Shown here in pieces: positions 9,150 to 19,646 of a DNA stretch of 64,000 bases; within the stretch, counting starts at the first letter, position 1, and every line of letters begins with the position of its first letter. Below the pieces are notes generated by a model, which saw only the letters and a list, made by a program, of their open reading frames with translations, was not told where the DNA came from and ran no database searches. Location: positions 1 through 64,000 of the forward strand of contig CAMLLC010000013.1 in NCBI GenBank assembly GCA_946480835.1, in the 5' to 3' direction. Made by a program: the position numbers and the translations under genes. This DNA comes from Entomomonas sp945283395 (GTDB lineage: Bacteria; Pseudomonadota; Gammaproteobacteria; Pseudomonadales; Pseudomonadaceae).

Positions 9150-9844
9150 TGGCCAAATTAACTAAACGTCAAAAAGCTATTGCTGAAAAAGTACAAGCAA
9201 ATAAATTATATGGTATAGAAGAAGCGGCTAAGTTGCTAGCTGAAATATCAACCGTTAAATTTGTAGAATCTGTTGATATTGCAATTAATTTAGGTGTTGA
9301 CTCGCGTAAATCAGATCAAATGGTTCGTGGTGCAGTAGTATTACCTAATGGTACTGGGAAAACGGCTCGGGTAGCTGTATTTACCCAAGGTGCTGCGGCA
9401 GAAGCTGCATTAGCTGCTGGTGCTGATAAAGTAGGTATGGAAGAATTAGCCGCTGAAATTAAGGCTGGTGATTTAAGCTATGATGTGGTGATTGCTTCGC
9501 CAGATGCCATGCGTGTCGTAGGCCAACTAGGTCAAATATTAGGGCCACGTGGACTTATGCCTAACCCTAAAGTGGGTACAGTGACTCCTGATGTTGCAAC
9601 AGCTGTCAAAAATGCTAAAGCAGGTCAAGTACAATTTCGCACTAATAAAGAAGGTATTATCCATTCAACTGTTGGTAAAGTAAATTTTGAGCCAGCTAAA
9701 CTGAAACAAAATGTTGAATTTTTAGTGAGTGAAATCAAACGGTTAAAACCTTCTACCTCAAAAGGTGTATATTTGAAACGTGTAACCTTAAGCTCTACAA
9801 TGGGGCCTGGGTTACAACTTGATACAGCAGCTTTTAGTAACTAA
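9149..9844 (+). CDS. rplA: 50S ribosomal protein L1
   Basis: L1 forms the mobile stalk at the E site, and in other bacteria it represses its own L11-L1 message. The 231 residues match the family. Visible hallmarks are the N-terminal MAKLTKRQKAIAEKV, the central GPRGLMPNPKVGT motif near residue 131 and TNKEGIIHSTVGK near 169, which together contact RNA. The start overlaps the rplK stop by one base. About 200 bases of leader separate it from rplJ. Confidence 0.97.
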   Translation: MAKLTKRQKAIAEKVQANKLYGIEEAAKLLAEISTVKFVESVDIAINLGVDSRKSDQMVRGAVVLPNGTGKTARVAVFTQGAAAEAALAAGADKVGMEELAAEIKAGDLSYDVVIASPDAMRVVGQLGQILGPRGLMPNPKVGTVTPDVATAVKNAKAGQVQFRTNKEGIIHSTVGKVNFEPAKLKQNVEFLVSEIKRLKPSTSKGVYLKRVTLSSTMGPGLQLDTAAFSN

Positions 9845-10047
9845 TTTTATTTCTAGTAGGTTATTTATTGGTAACCTATTAACTCAAATTGGGGTCCCTG
9901 CCTGGCGGGGGCTATCCAAGACCGTAGGTGGTTAAACCCTTAATTTTATAAGCCTACGCAGATGGTGCTCCCGATTCTAATGAATCAGACACCAAAACTA
10001 CTTAATAGATAACTATTAAGGTTAATGGAAATTCCAGGAGTGAACCC
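9845..10047 (+). promoter_or_regulatory. Leader of rplJL (L10-type autoregulatory leader)
   Basis: The gap begins with a hairpin (about 9854-9881, taggtta pairing with taaccta). It continues into a conserved-looking segment, GGGGTCCCTGCCTGGCGGGGGC through GATGGTGCTCCCGATTC (about 9891-9980), that matches the position and general shape of the L10 leader. In E. coli the L10(L12)4 complex binds there and represses rplJL translation. The AGGAG ribosome binding site just before the GTG start would be the regulated element. Assignment rests on position and folding potential; I did not compute a covariance model score. Confidence 0.6.
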
Positions 10048-10539
10048 GTGGCAATTAAACTCGAAGACAAAAAAGCTATTGTTGCTGAAGTCAGCGAGGC
10101 TGCAAATAGTGCTTTATCCGCTGTCGTTGCTGATGCGCGTGGCGTGACTGTTAGTGCTATGACTGGACTTCGTAAAGAGGCTCGTGCGAATGGTGTATAT
10201 ATGCGAGTTGTGCGCAATACATTATTACGTCGTGTAGTAGAAGGTACACCATTTGAAGTACTGACTAATTCATTGAAAGGGCCTACCTTAATTGCTTTCT
10301 CTAATGAACATCCAGGCGCTGCTGCCCGTATTTTTAAAGAGTTTGCAAAAGGTCAAGAGAAGTTTGAAATCAAAGCTGCCGCTTTTGAAGGCAATTTGAT
10401 TGCAGCTGATGCTTTAGCAAGTTTACCAACATACGACGAAGCTATTTCTCAATTGATGAGTGTTATTCAAGGGGCAACTAGCAAATTTGTTCGTACATTG
10501 GCAGCTATCCAAGCTCAAAAAGAAACCTCTGCAGCTTAA
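10048..10539 (+). CDS. rplJ: 50S ribosomal protein L10
   Basis: L10 anchors the L7/L12 dimers to the ribosomal stalk and, in complex with them, controls its own operon. The 163-residue product is close to the usual 165. It starts with GTG preceded by AGGAG (MAIKLEDKKAIVAEVSE). The RNA-binding N-terminal domain contains TGLRKEARANGVYMRVVRNTL (about residues 39-60), and the C-terminal helix that carries L12 follows. rplL begins 82 bases downstream. Confidence 0.97.
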   Translation: MAIKLEDKKAIVAEVSEAANSALSAVVADARGVTVSAMTGLRKEARANGVYMRVVRNTLLRRVVEGTPFEVLTNSLKGPTLIAFSNEHPGAAARIFKEFAKGQEKFEIKAAAFEGNLIAADALASLPTYDEAISQLMSVIQGATSKFVRTLAAIQAQKETSAA

Positions 10540-10621
10540 AACGCTGCTTAAGTTTATAGGTTTAACAAGTTATTTTATTTAATGATTTTGAATCATTACC
10601 AATTATATAGGAATTAGAGTT

Positions 10622-10993
10622 ATGGCTCTTACTAACGAAGATATCATCAATGCAGTTTCTGAAATGTCAGTAATGCAAGTGGTTGAATTAATCAAAGCGA
10701 TGGAAGAGAAATTTGGTGTTTCTGCTGCTGCTGCCGTAGTTGCTGGTCCTGCTGGTCCTGCTGCTGAAGCGGCTGAAGAAAAAACTGAATTTACTATTTT
10801 CTTAGCTGAAGCTGGCGATAAGAAAGTAAATGTAATTAAAGCAGTTCGTGAGATCACCGGACTTGGCCTTAAAGAAGCTAAAGCTGTGGTTGATGGTGCA
10901 CCTGGCGTGGTTAAAGAAAGTGTTGCTAAAGAAGAAGCAGAAGCCGCTAAGAAAGCACTTGAAGACGCAGGTGCTAAGGTTGAGCTTAAGTAA
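10622..10993 (+). CDS. rplL: 50S ribosomal protein L7/L12
   Basis: L7/L12 is the multicopy stalk protein that recruits translational GTPases. The 123-residue product has an N-terminal dimerisation helix, an alanine-rich flexible hinge (about residues 36-55, repeats of AGPAGPAAEAA), and the conserved C-terminal domain with EKTEFTIFLAEAG, KVNVIKAVREITGLGLKEAK and AKVELK. The usual order rplJ-rplL-rpoB is kept. A short frame overlapping its 3' end is an artefact of the alanine-rich sequence. Confidence 0.97.
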   Translation: MALTNEDIINAVSEMSVMQVVELIKAMEEKFGVSAAAAVVAGPAGPAAEAAEEKTEFTIFLAEAGDKKVNVIKAVREITGLGLKEAKAVVDGAPGVVKESVAKEEAEAAKKALEDAGAKVELK

Positions 10994-11037
10994 GTTTAGC
11001 TTTTTGTTGGCAGCTCCAACATCAAACTAGAGCTGAT

Positions 11038-11066
11038 GGCTGGTGACTTTAGTCACCGGCCTTTTT
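11038..11066 (+). terminator. Attenuator hairpin between rplL and rpoB
   Basis: A 10-bp stem GGCTGGTGAC / GTCACCGGCC (one T-G wobble) with loop TTTA is followed by TTTTT (11062-11066). Its place between rplL and rpoB matches the well-known partial terminator that lowers rpoBC expression relative to ribosomal proteins in E. coli; partial read-through is therefore expected. Confidence 0.8.
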
Positions 11067-11177
11067 CCGTTATAGCAACTAGCTATAATTAAGGGTTTAA
11101 CCCTTTGAAGAAATTAAGAATTTTCAAAACTCATTTAATGGTGAATGAGTTTAACCAGATGACTACTGGGGCGCACG

Positions 11178-14100
11178 ATGGCTTACTCTTATACCGAAAA
11201 GAAACGTATCCGCAAAGATTTTAGTAAGTTGCCGGATGTTATGGATGTACCCTATTTACTTGCAATCCAATTAGATTCTTATAAAGAATTTTTACAAATG
11301 GGGGTAAGTAAGGAAAAGATCCGTGATAAAGGGTTACATGCTGCATTTAAATCTGTATTTCCAATCACTAGTAACTCAGGTAGTGCGGCCCTTGAGTACG
11401 TGGGCTATCGCTTTAGCGAGCCGGCATTTGATGTTAAAGAGTGTATTCTACGTGGTATCACTTATTCCGCACCTTTAAGAGTTAAAGTACGTCTTATTAT
11501 TTTTGATCGCGAATCAGCTAATAAAGCGATTAAAGATATTAAAGAACAAGAAGTCTATATGGGCGAAGTTCCGCTGATGACTGATAATGGTACGTTCATC
11601 ATTAATGGTACTGAACGTGTAATAGTTTCTCAGTTACATAGAAGCCCAGGTGTGTTTTTTGATCACGATCGTGGTAAAACTCATAGTTCAGGTAAATTAC
11701 TTTATTCCGCCCGTATTATCCCTTATCGTGGCTCTTGGCTTGATTTTGAATTTGATCCTAAGGATCAAGTGTTTGTGCGAATTGATCGTCGCCGTAAATT
11801 GCCTGTATCTGTTTTATTGCGTGCTTTAGGTTACAATACCGAAGAAATTATCAATGAGTTTTATGATACCAACGTTTTCAATGTTAAGGACGATCACCTT
11901 ACATGGGAATTAGTGGCTAGCAGGCTTCGTGGTGAAATTGCTGCGTTTGATATCAAAGATAATAAAGGGAAAGTTATTGTTGAGCAAGGCCGGCGTATTA
12001 CAGCTAGACATATTAATCTGTTAGAGAAAGCTGGTATCACCGAGCTTGAAGTATCTTTAGAGTATATTTTAGGACGTACCTTAGCGCATGCAGTGACAGA
12101 TACTGCTACTGGTGAAATAATAGCTGACTGTAATACGGAAATTACTGCTGAACTCCTAGCTAAGTTTGTTAAAGCTGGTGTGAAGCGTATTGAAACTATT
12201 TATACCAATGAAATAGATTGTGGTCCATTCATTTCAGATACCTTAAAAAATGATGCAACCAGCAATCAATTAGAAGCGTTGGTAGAAATTTATCGTATGA
12301 TGCGTCCTGGTGAACCACCAACCAAAGACGCGGCAGAAAATTTATTTAGTAACTTATTTTTTACTTCTGAACGCTATGATTTGTCCGTAGTAGGGCGAAT
12401 GAAATTCAATAGACGTATAGGTCGCGAGCAAATCGAGGGACCAGGAGTATTAAGTAAAGAAGATATTATTGATGTATTGAAAACATTAGTAGCTATTCGT
12501 AACGGTAAAGGGACAGTTGATGATATTGACCATTTAGGTAACCGTCGGGTACGTTGTGTTGGTGAGATGGCTGAAAACCAATTCCGAGTAGGTTTGGTTC
12601 GTGTCGAACGTGCTGTTAAAGAACGCTTATCTATGGCGGAAAGCGAAGGTTTAATGCCGCAAGATTTAATTAATGCAAAGCCTGTTGCTGCGGCTATTAA
12701 AGAGTTCTTTGGGGCTAGCCAATTATCTCAATTTATGGATCAAAATAATCCGCTTTCAGAAATTACGCATAAGCGCCGTGTTTCAGCATTAGGGCCAGGT
12801 GGTTTGACCAGAGAGCGGGCAGGTTTTGAGGTTCGTGACGTTCATCCAACGCACTATGGTCGAGTATGCCCTATTGAAACGCCTGAAGGTCCAAACATTG
12901 GTTTAATCAATTCTTTAGCAGCTTATGCAAGAACCAACGAATATGGTTTCCTAGAAAGCCCATACCGTGTAGTAAAAGATACTAAAGTTACTGATGAAAT
13001 TGTTTATTTATCAGCTATTGAAGAGGCAGAACACGTTATTGCTCAAGCAAGTGCTAAGCTCGAAAAAGGTAAGCTAGTAGAGGAACTGGTGGCTGTACGT
13101 TATATGAACGAATTTACAGTTAAGGCTCCTGAGGATGTAACCTTAATGGATGTGTCACCAAAGCAAGTTGTGTCAGTAGCGGCCTCTTTAATTCCGTTCT
13201 TAGAGCATGATGATGCGAACCGTGCATTGATGGGTTCCAATATGCAACGTCAGGCGGTACCTACTTTATTAGCAGATAAGCCTTTGGTTGGTACTGGAAT
13301 GGAACGTTATGTGGCTCGTGACTCAGGGGTTTGTGTCGTTGCTACTCGTGGTGGAGTGATAGATTCTGTAGATGCTAGTAGTATTGTTATCCGAGTAAAT
13401 GATGATGAAGTAGAAACAGGTGAAGCTGGGGTTGATATATATAACTTAACTAAATATACCCGTTCTAACCAAAATACTTGTATTAATCAAACACCTTTAG
13501 TGAATAAGGGTGATGTAGTTGCCCGTGGCGATATTCTAGCTGATGGTCCTTCTACTGATATGGGTGAATTGGCACTCGGTCAAAATATGCGCGTTGCTTT
13601 TATGCCTTGGAATGGTTATAACTTTGAAGATTCCATTTTATTATCAGAGCGGGTTGTACAAGAAGACCGTTTCACTACTATCCATATTCAAGAGTTAACT
13701 TGTGTTTCGCGTGATACTAAGCTTGGCCCAGAAGAAATCACTGCTGACATCCCTAATGTAGGTGAAATGGCATTAAATAAGTTGGATGATACGGGGATAG
13801 TCTATGTTGGTGCTGAAGTCCAACCAGGTGATATTTTAGTAGGTAAAGTAACACCTAAAGGTGAAACTCAATTAACCCCTGAGGAAAAATTATTACGTGC
13901 TATCTTTGGTGAGAAAGCTAGTGATGTAAAAGATACTTCATTGCGTGTGCCGACCGGTACGAAAGGTACGGTTATTGATGTTCAAGTGTTTACTCGCGAA
14001 GGTGTAGAGCGTGATACACGTGCTTTATCTATCGAAAAACATCAATTGGATGCTATTCGTAAAGATTTAAATGAAGAATTCCGTATTATTGAAACTGCTA

Positions 14101-15248
14101 CGTTCGAGCGGTTAAGTGCGGCGTTAATAGGTCATAAAGCTGAAGGTGGTGCAGGACTTAAGAAAGGTACTACTTTAACGCAAGAAGCCCTTGCTGCTAT
14201 CGAATATGGTCAGTGGTTCAAGATTCGTATGGCTGATGATGCGTTAAATGAGCAATTGGAAAAAGCACAAGCTTATCTTATAGATCGTCGCAAATTATTA
14301 GATGAGAAATTTGAAGATAAGAAACGCAAGTTACAACAAGGAGATGATCTAGCACCTGGCGTTCTCAAAATTGTCAAAGTTTATTTGGCGGTTAAACGCC
14401 GTATTCAGCCAGGAGATAAAATGGCAGGACGTCATGGTAACAAGGGGGTAGTATCCGTTATCATGCCCGTGGAAGATATGCCTTATGATGAAAATGGTGA
14501 ACCAGTAGATATTGTTCTAAACCCACTGGGTGTACCATCTCGTATGAATGTAGGGCAAATTTTAGAAACTCATTTAGGACTTGCCGCTAGAGGCTTAGGC
14601 ACAAAAATTAATCGGATGTTAGAAGAGCAACGTAAAGTAGCAGAGCTACGTGATTTTCTAGATGAAATCTATAATAAGATAGGTGGTCGTCAAGAAAATA
14701 TAGATTCATTATCCGATGAAGAAGTTATTAGCTTAGCCAATAATTTACGTAAAGGTGTACCAATGGCTACCGCAGTATTTGACGGAGCTAAGGAAAAAGA
14801 AATTAAGGCTATGCTTAAATTAGCAGATATGCCCGAGTCTGGTCAAATGCGTCTTTATAATGGCCGTACCGGTGATGCTTTTGAACGTCTTGTGACAGTA
14901 GGTTACATGTATATGTTAAAGTTGAACCATTTGGTAGATGATAAGATGCATGCTCGTTCCACAGGTTCTTATAGCTTGGTAACACAACAGCCATTAGGTG
15001 GTAAAGCGCAATTTGGTGGTCAACGCTTTGGTGAGATGGAAGTGTGGGCACTAGAAGCTTATGGTGCTGCTTATACTTTGCAAGAAATGTTAACCGTGAA
15101 ATCGGATGATGTGAATGGCCGGACTAAGATGTATAAGAACATAGTAGACGGTAATCATACTATGGAAGCAGGTATGCCTGAATCCTTTAATGTATTGATT
15201 AAAGAAATACGTTCACTCGGTATTGATATTGAACTGGAAACTGAATAA
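11178..15248 (+). CDS. rpoB: DNA-directed RNA polymerase subunit beta
   Basis: Beta subunit of RNA polymerase, forming one side of the active-site cleft. The 1356 residues match pseudomonad RpoB (about 1357). The rifampicin-binding cluster FGASQLSQFMDQNNPLSEITHKRR (residues about 514-537) is of the wild-type, sensitive form. The C-terminal switch and clamp segment includes QPLGGKAQFGGQRFGEMEVWALEAYGA. The ATG is preceded by ACTGGGG. rpoC starts 61 bases after the stop; the two are co-transcribed as in essentially all bacteria. No truncation is seen. Confidence 0.99.
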   Translation: MAYSYTEKKRIRKDFSKLPDVMDVPYLLAIQLDSYKEFLQMGVSKEKIRDKGLHAAFKSVFPITSNSGSAALEYVGYRFSEPAFDVKECILRGITYSAPLRVKVRLIIFDRESANKAIKDIKEQEVYMGEVPLMTDNGTFIINGTERVIVSQLHRSPGVFFDHDRGKTHSSGKLLYSARIIPYRGSWLDFEFDPKDQVFVRIDRRRKLPVSVLLRALGYNTEEIINEFYDTNVFNVKDDHLTWELVASRLRGEIAAFDIKDNKGKVIVEQGRRITARHINLLEKAGITELEVSLEYILGRTLAHAVTDTATGEIIADCNTEITAELLAKFVKAGVKRIETIYTNEIDCGPFISDTLKNDATSNQLEALVEIYRMMRPGEPPTKDAAENLFSNLFFTSERYDLSVVGRMKFNRRIGREQIEGPGVLSKEDIIDVLKTLVAIRNGKGTVDDIDHLGNRRVRCVGEMAENQFRVGLVRVERAVKERLSMAESEGLMPQDLINAKPVAAAIKEFFGASQLSQFMDQNNPLSEITHKRRVSALGPGGLTRERAGFEVRDVHPTHYGRVCPIETPEGPNIGLINSLAAYARTNEYGFLESPYRVVKDTKVTDEIVYLSAIEEAEHVIAQASAKLEKGKLVEELVAVRYMNEFTVKAPEDVTLMDVSPKQVVSVAASLIPFLEHDDANRALMGSNMQRQAVPTLLADKPLVGTGMERYVARDSGVCVVATRGGVIDSVDASSIVIRVNDDEVETGEAGVDIYNLTKYTRSNQNTCINQTPLVNKGDVVARGDILADGPSTDMGELALGQNMRVAFMPWNGYNFEDSILLSERVVQEDRFTTIHIQELTCVSRDTKLGPEEITADIPNVGEMALNKLDDTGIVYVGAEVQPGDILVGKVTPKGETQLTPEEKLLRAIFGEKASDVKDTSLRVPTGTKGTVIDVQVFTREGVERDTRALSIEKHQLDAIRKDLNEEFRIIETATFERLSAALIGHKAEGGAGLKKGTTLTQEALAAIEYGQWFKIRMADDALNEQLEKAQAYLIDRRKLLDEKFEDKKRKLQQGDDLAPGVLKIVKVYLAVKRRIQPGDKMAGRHGNKGVVSVIMPVEDMPYDENGEPVDIVLNPLGVPSRMNVGQILETHLGLAARGLGTKINRMLEEQRKVAELRDFLDEIYNKIGGRQENIDSLSDEEVISLANNLRKGVPMATAVFDGAKEKEIKAMLKLADMPESGQMRLYNGRTGDAFERLVTVGYMYMLKLNHLVDDKMHARSTGSYSLVTQQPLGGKAQFGGQRFGEMEVWALEAYGAAYTLQEMLTVKSDDVNGRTKMYKNIVDGNHTMEAGMPESFNVLIKEIRSLGIDIELETE

Positions 15249-15309
15249 TACTTGTTTAACAGTGGAGTAGTACTTATGTACTACTTCTGCTCCGTTAGGA
15301 GGAAAAGCT

Positions 15310-18300
15310 TTGAAAGATTTGCTTAATTTAATGAAAAATCAAGGTCAACCAGATGAATTCGATGCCATCCGTATTGGTTTGGCGTCACCTGAAATGATCC
15401 GTTCTTGGTCCTATGGTGAAGTAAAGAAACCTGAAACTATTAATTACCGTACCTTTAAGCCTGAACGTGACGGCTTGTTTTGCGCAAAAATCTTTGGACC
15501 AGTAAAAGACTATGAATGTCTTTGTGGCAAATATAAAAGGTTAAAACATCGTGGTGTCATTTGTGAAAAGTGCGGTGTTGAAGTTGCTTTAACTAAAGTG
15601 CGCCGTGAACGTATGGGGCATATCGAATTAGCTTCGCCTACTGCGCATATTTGGTTTTTAAAATCTTTGCCTTCACGCATTGGTTTATTATTAGATATGA
15701 CGCTTAGAGATATTGAGCGTGTGCTTTATTTTGAAAGTTATGTAGTAATAGATCCAGGTATGACTACCTTAGAAAAAGGTCAATTACTTAATGATGAACA
15801 ATATTTTGAGGCGTTAGAAGAGTTTGCGGATGAGTTTGATGCTCGTATGGGGGCAGAGGCTATCCGTGAGCTACTAATACAAATTGATTTAGATCTTGAA
15901 ATTAATAAATTAAGAGAAGAAATTCCCCAAACTAATTCAGAAACTAAGATCAAGAAACTATCTAAACGTCTTAAATTAATGGAAGCGTTTAAAAACTCGG
16001 GGAATAAGCCTGAGTGGATGATTTTAACTGTATTGCCAGTGCTTCCTCCTGATTTACGACCATTAGTGCCATTAGATGGTGGCCGTTTTGCAACCTCAGA
16101 TTTAAACGATTTATATCGTCGCGTGATTAACCGTAATAATCGTCTTAAACGTCTATTAGATTTAGCCGCGCCTGATATTATTGTACGTAACGAAAAGCGT
16201 ATGTTACAAGAGTCTGTTGATGCGTTATTAGATAACGGCCGTCGTGGACGTGCTATTACCGGCTCTAATAAGCGCCCGCTTAAATCTTTGGCTGATATGA
16301 TCAAAGGTAAACAAGGGCGTTTCCGGCAAAACTTATTAGGTAAACGCGTAGATTATTCAGGCCGGTCTGTTATTACTGTAGGCCCAACCTTACGTCTCCA
16401 TCAATGTGGCTTACCTAAAAAAATGGCGTTGGAATTATTTAAGCCTTTCATTTTTGGCAAGTTAGAAGCGCGTGGTATTGCCACTACCATCAAAGCAGCT
16501 AAGAAAATGGTTGAGCGTGAATTACCAGAAGTATGGGATGTGCTTGCCGATGTCATACGTGAGCATCCTGTATTACTTAACCGTGCGCCAACTTTGCATA
16601 GATTAGGTATTCAAGCCTTTGAGCCGGTGTTAATTGAAGGTAAAGCTATTCAGTTACATCCTTTGGTTTGTGCGGCTTATAATGCCGACTTTGATGGTGA
16701 CCAAATGGCGGTGCATGTACCATTAACTATCGAAGCGCAATTAGAAGCACGTGCGTTAATGATGTCAACCAATAATGTATTGTCTCCCGCTAATGGTGAA
16801 CCTATTATTGTTCCTTCACAAGACGTAGTGTTGGGGCTTTATTACATGACTCGTGAGGCGGTAAATGCTAAGGGCGAAGGCCGTGCTTTTGCTGATCTAC
16901 AAGAAGTTGACCGTGCTTATCGTTCAGGTAATGCAAATTTGCACGCTAAAATCAAAGTGCGTATACATGAAACTATTAAAGACAAAGACGGCAATATTAC
17001 CGAGAATACCCGCATTGTAGATACTACTATAGGTCGTGCTTTGTTATTCCAAATAGTGCCTAAAGGTTTACCTTTTGATGTAGTTAATCAACCTATGAAA
17101 AAGAAAGCTATTTCTAAATTGATTAACCAAGCTTATCGTACAGTAGGTTTAAAAGATACCGTTATTTTTGCAGACCAACTTATGTATACAGGTTTTGCTT
17201 ATTCTACATTATCTGGTGTATCTATTGGTGTTAATGATTTTGTTATTCCTACTGAGAAAAAACGTATTATTGATAATGCTACTAACGAAGTAAAAGAAAT
17301 AGAAAGCCAATATGCGTCAGGTTTAGTGACCCAAGGTGAGAAGTACAACAAAGTGATAGACCTTTGGTCAAAAGCTAATGATGAAGTATCTAAAGCTATG
17401 ATGGCCAATCTTTCTAAAGAAAAGGTTATTGACCGTGAAGGTAAAGAAGTTGAGCAAGAATCATTTAATTCTATGTATATGATGGCTGACTCTGGAGCAC
17501 GGGGTTCTGCCGCTCAGATTCGTCAGTTAGCAGGAATGCGGGGACTAATGGCTAAGCCTGATGGCTCTATTATTGAAACCCCTATTATTGCTAATTTCCG
17601 TGAAGGATTGAACGTTTTACAGTATTTTATCTCTACCCATGGTGCTCGTAAAGGCTTGGCGGATACTGCACTGAAAACAGCGAACTCAGGTTATTTAACT
17701 CGTCGTCTAGTAGATGTAGCGCAAGATTTAGTTGTAACAGAGGATGACTGCGGTACAGATCAAGGCTTGTTAATGACTGCTAATATTGAAGGTGGAGAAA
17801 TTGTAGAGCCTTTAGCGGAGAGAGTTCTAGGTCGTGTAGTGGCAAAGGATGTTATCAAGCCTGGTACTAAGAGTGATGTAATTGTGCCAGCTGGTACATT
17901 GCTAGATGAGCATTGGGTTGAATTAGTAGAGAAAGCTAATGTTGATGAAATTTTAGTACGTTCTCCTATCACTTGTGAGTCTAGACATGGCTTATGCGCT
18001 AAATGCTATGGCCGTGATTTAGCTCGTGGTCATCTAGTTAATATGGGTGAAGCTGTAGGCGTCATTGCAGCACAATCAATAGGTGAACCAGGAACCCAGT
18101 TAACCATGCGTACCTTCCATATAGGTGGTGCGGCAAGCCGAAGCGCAGCAGCAGATAGTGTTCAGGTGAAGAATGGTGGTACTGTTCGGTTACATAATTT
18201 AAAATATGTTGTGCGTGCTGATGGTGCATTAGTAGCTGTTTCTCGTTCTGGTGAGTTAGCTATTGCTGATGAATTCGGACGTGAACGTGAACGTTACAAA

Positions 18301-19509
18301 CTGCCTTATGGTGCTGTTGTTTCTATCAAGGATGGCGATAAAGTAGTATCGGGAGCTGTAATAGCTAAGTGGGATCCAAGTACTCACCCTATTGTCTCTG
18401 AAGTTGAAGGTTTGGTTTCTTTCGTGGGAATGGAAGAAGGTATTACTATCAAACGTCAAGCAGATGAGTTAACAGGTTTAACTAATATTGAGGTAATGGA
18501 TGTCAAAGATAGACCCGCCGCTGGAAAAGATATTCGTCCAGCAGTTAAGTTAGTGGACGCTAAGGGTAAAGATTTATTATTACCAGGAACAGATGTTGCT
18601 GCTCAATATTTGTTACCAGCTAATGCGCTAGTCAGTTTAACCGATGGTTCAAAGATTGGCGTAGGTGAAATTATCGCACGGATTCCAACTGAAACAGTTA
18701 AGACTCGTGATATTACAGGTGGTTTACCACGTGTTGCTGATTTATTTGAAGCACGCCGTCCGAAAGAACCATCTATTTTAGCTGAAATCAGTGGTGCTAT
18801 TTCTTTCGGCAAAGAGACAAAAGGTAAGCGTCGGTTGGTTATAACACCTACAGATGGTAGTGAACCTTATGAAGAATTGATTCCTAAATGGCGTCATTTG
18901 AACGTATTCGAAGGTGAACAAGTAAGTCGTGGTGAAGTAATCTCTGATGGACCAAGTAATCCACATGATATCTTACGCTTATTAGGTGTTCCTGCCTTAG
19001 CACGTTATATTGTACAGGAAATTCAAGAGGTTTATCGTTTACAAGGCGTGAAGATTAACGATAAGCATATTGAAACCATTTTACGTCAAATGTTACGTAA
19101 AGTAGAAATTACTGAATCGGGTGATTCAAGCTTGATAAAAGGTGATCAAGCTGAATTAACTAATGTGCTTGAGGAAAATGAAGTATTAGCATCTGCTAAT
19201 AAATTCCCTGCGAAGTATGAACGTATTTTGCTTGGTATTACTAAAGCCTCGCTTTCTACTGAGTCCTTTATGTCTGCTGCTTCGTTCCAAGAGACTACAC
19301 GGGTACTAACTGAAGCGGCAGTAACTGGTAAACGTGATTATTTAAGAGGGCTAAAGGAAAACGTAGTGGTTGGGCGTTTAATTCCAGCCGGTACTGGTTT
19401 AGCCTATCATAATGAGCGTAAAGAGCGCAGAGATTTAGATGTAGATAATACACAAGTGAGTGCTGATGAAGTTGAAGCAGCCTTAACTGAAGCTTTAAAC
19501 TTGACATAA
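15310..19509 (+). CDS. rpoC: DNA-directed RNA polymerase subunit beta'
   Basis: Catalytic beta-prime subunit. The 1399 residues equal the pseudomonad length. A TTG start (MKDLLNLMKNQGQ) is preceded by a perfect AGGAGG (15297-15302), which decides the start. The N-terminal zinc finger has cysteines at 70, 72, 85 and 88 (CLCGKY...CEKC). The Mg-binding loop NADFDGDQMAVH is at about 458-469, with aspartates 460, 462 and 464. The second zinc site (CESRHGLCAKCYGRDL) lies near 895. It pairs with rpoB in one operon. Confidence 0.99.
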   Translation: MKDLLNLMKNQGQPDEFDAIRIGLASPEMIRSWSYGEVKKPETINYRTFKPERDGLFCAKIFGPVKDYECLCGKYKRLKHRGVICEKCGVEVALTKVRRERMGHIELASPTAHIWFLKSLPSRIGLLLDMTLRDIERVLYFESYVVIDPGMTTLEKGQLLNDEQYFEALEEFADEFDARMGAEAIRELLIQIDLDLEINKLREEIPQTNSETKIKKLSKRLKLMEAFKNSGNKPEWMILTVLPVLPPDLRPLVPLDGGRFATSDLNDLYRRVINRNNRLKRLLDLAAPDIIVRNEKRMLQESVDALLDNGRRGRAITGSNKRPLKSLADMIKGKQGRFRQNLLGKRVDYSGRSVITVGPTLRLHQCGLPKKMALELFKPFIFGKLEARGIATTIKAAKKMVERELPEVWDVLADVIREHPVLLNRAPTLHRLGIQAFEPVLIEGKAIQLHPLVCAAYNADFDGDQMAVHVPLTIEAQLEARALMMSTNNVLSPANGEPIIVPSQDVVLGLYYMTREAVNAKGEGRAFADLQEVDRAYRSGNANLHAKIKVRIHETIKDKDGNITENTRIVDTTIGRALLFQIVPKGLPFDVVNQPMKKKAISKLINQAYRTVGLKDTVIFADQLMYTGFAYSTLSGVSIGVNDFVIPTEKKRIIDNATNEVKEIESQYASGLVTQGEKYNKVIDLWSKANDEVSKAMMANLSKEKVIDREGKEVEQESFNSMYMMADSGARGSAAQIRQLAGMRGLMAKPDGSIIETPIIANFREGLNVLQYFISTHGARKGLADTALKTANSGYLTRRLVDVAQDLVVTEDDCGTDQGLLMTANIEGGEIVEPLAERVLGRVVAKDVIKPGTKSDVIVPAGTLLDEHWVELVEKANVDEILVRSPITCESRHGLCAKCYGRDLARGHLVNMGEAVGVIAAQSIGEPGTQLTMRTFHIGGAASRSAAADSVQVKNGGTVRLHNLKYVVRADGALVAVSRSGELAIADEFGRERERYKLPYGAVVSIKDGDKVVSGAVIAKWDPSTHPIVSEVEGLVSFVGMEEGITIKRQADELTGLTNIEVMDVKDRPAAGKDIRPAVKLVDAKGKDLLLPGTDVAAQYLLPANALVSLTDGSKIGVGEIIARIPTETVKTRDITGGLPRVADLFEARRPKEPSILAEISGAISFGKETKGKRRLVITPTDGSEPYEELIPKWRHLNVFEGEQVSRGEVISDGPSNPHDILRLLGVPALARYIVQEIQEVYRLQGVKINDKHIETILRQMLRKVEITESGDSSLIKGDQAELTNVLEENEVLASANKFPAKYERILLGITKASLSTESFMSAASFQETTRVLTEAAVTGKRDYLRGLKENVVVGRLIPAGTGLAYHNERKERRDLDVDNTQVSADEVEAALTEALNLT

Positions 19510-19544
19510 AACTAAGTAAATGTTAACAAATTAACAATGTTTGC

Positions 19545-19573
19545 TTGACGTAAAGTTATATTGTCTTTAGACT
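19545..19573 (+). promoter_or_regulatory. Candidate promoter of the str operon
   Basis: TTGACG (19545-19550), a 17-base spacer and TAGACT (19568-19573) lie about 75 bases before rpsL. The transcript would carry a GC-rich leader segment (ggcgggggcttttcctcgcc). It probably drives rpsL-rpsG-fusA-tuf independently of rpoBC. Confidence 0.6.
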
Positions 19574-19646
19574 TTATATCCCTAAATTTGGCGGGGGCTT
19601 TTCCTCGCCATTTTTATTATGTTGTAAAAATTGATCGGAGCAATAG

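Noticed and set aside
15780..16304. A 174-codon minus-strand frame inside rpoC
   Set aside because: It lies wholly antisense to a highly conserved region of rpoC and has no family resemblance; a codon-bias shadow.
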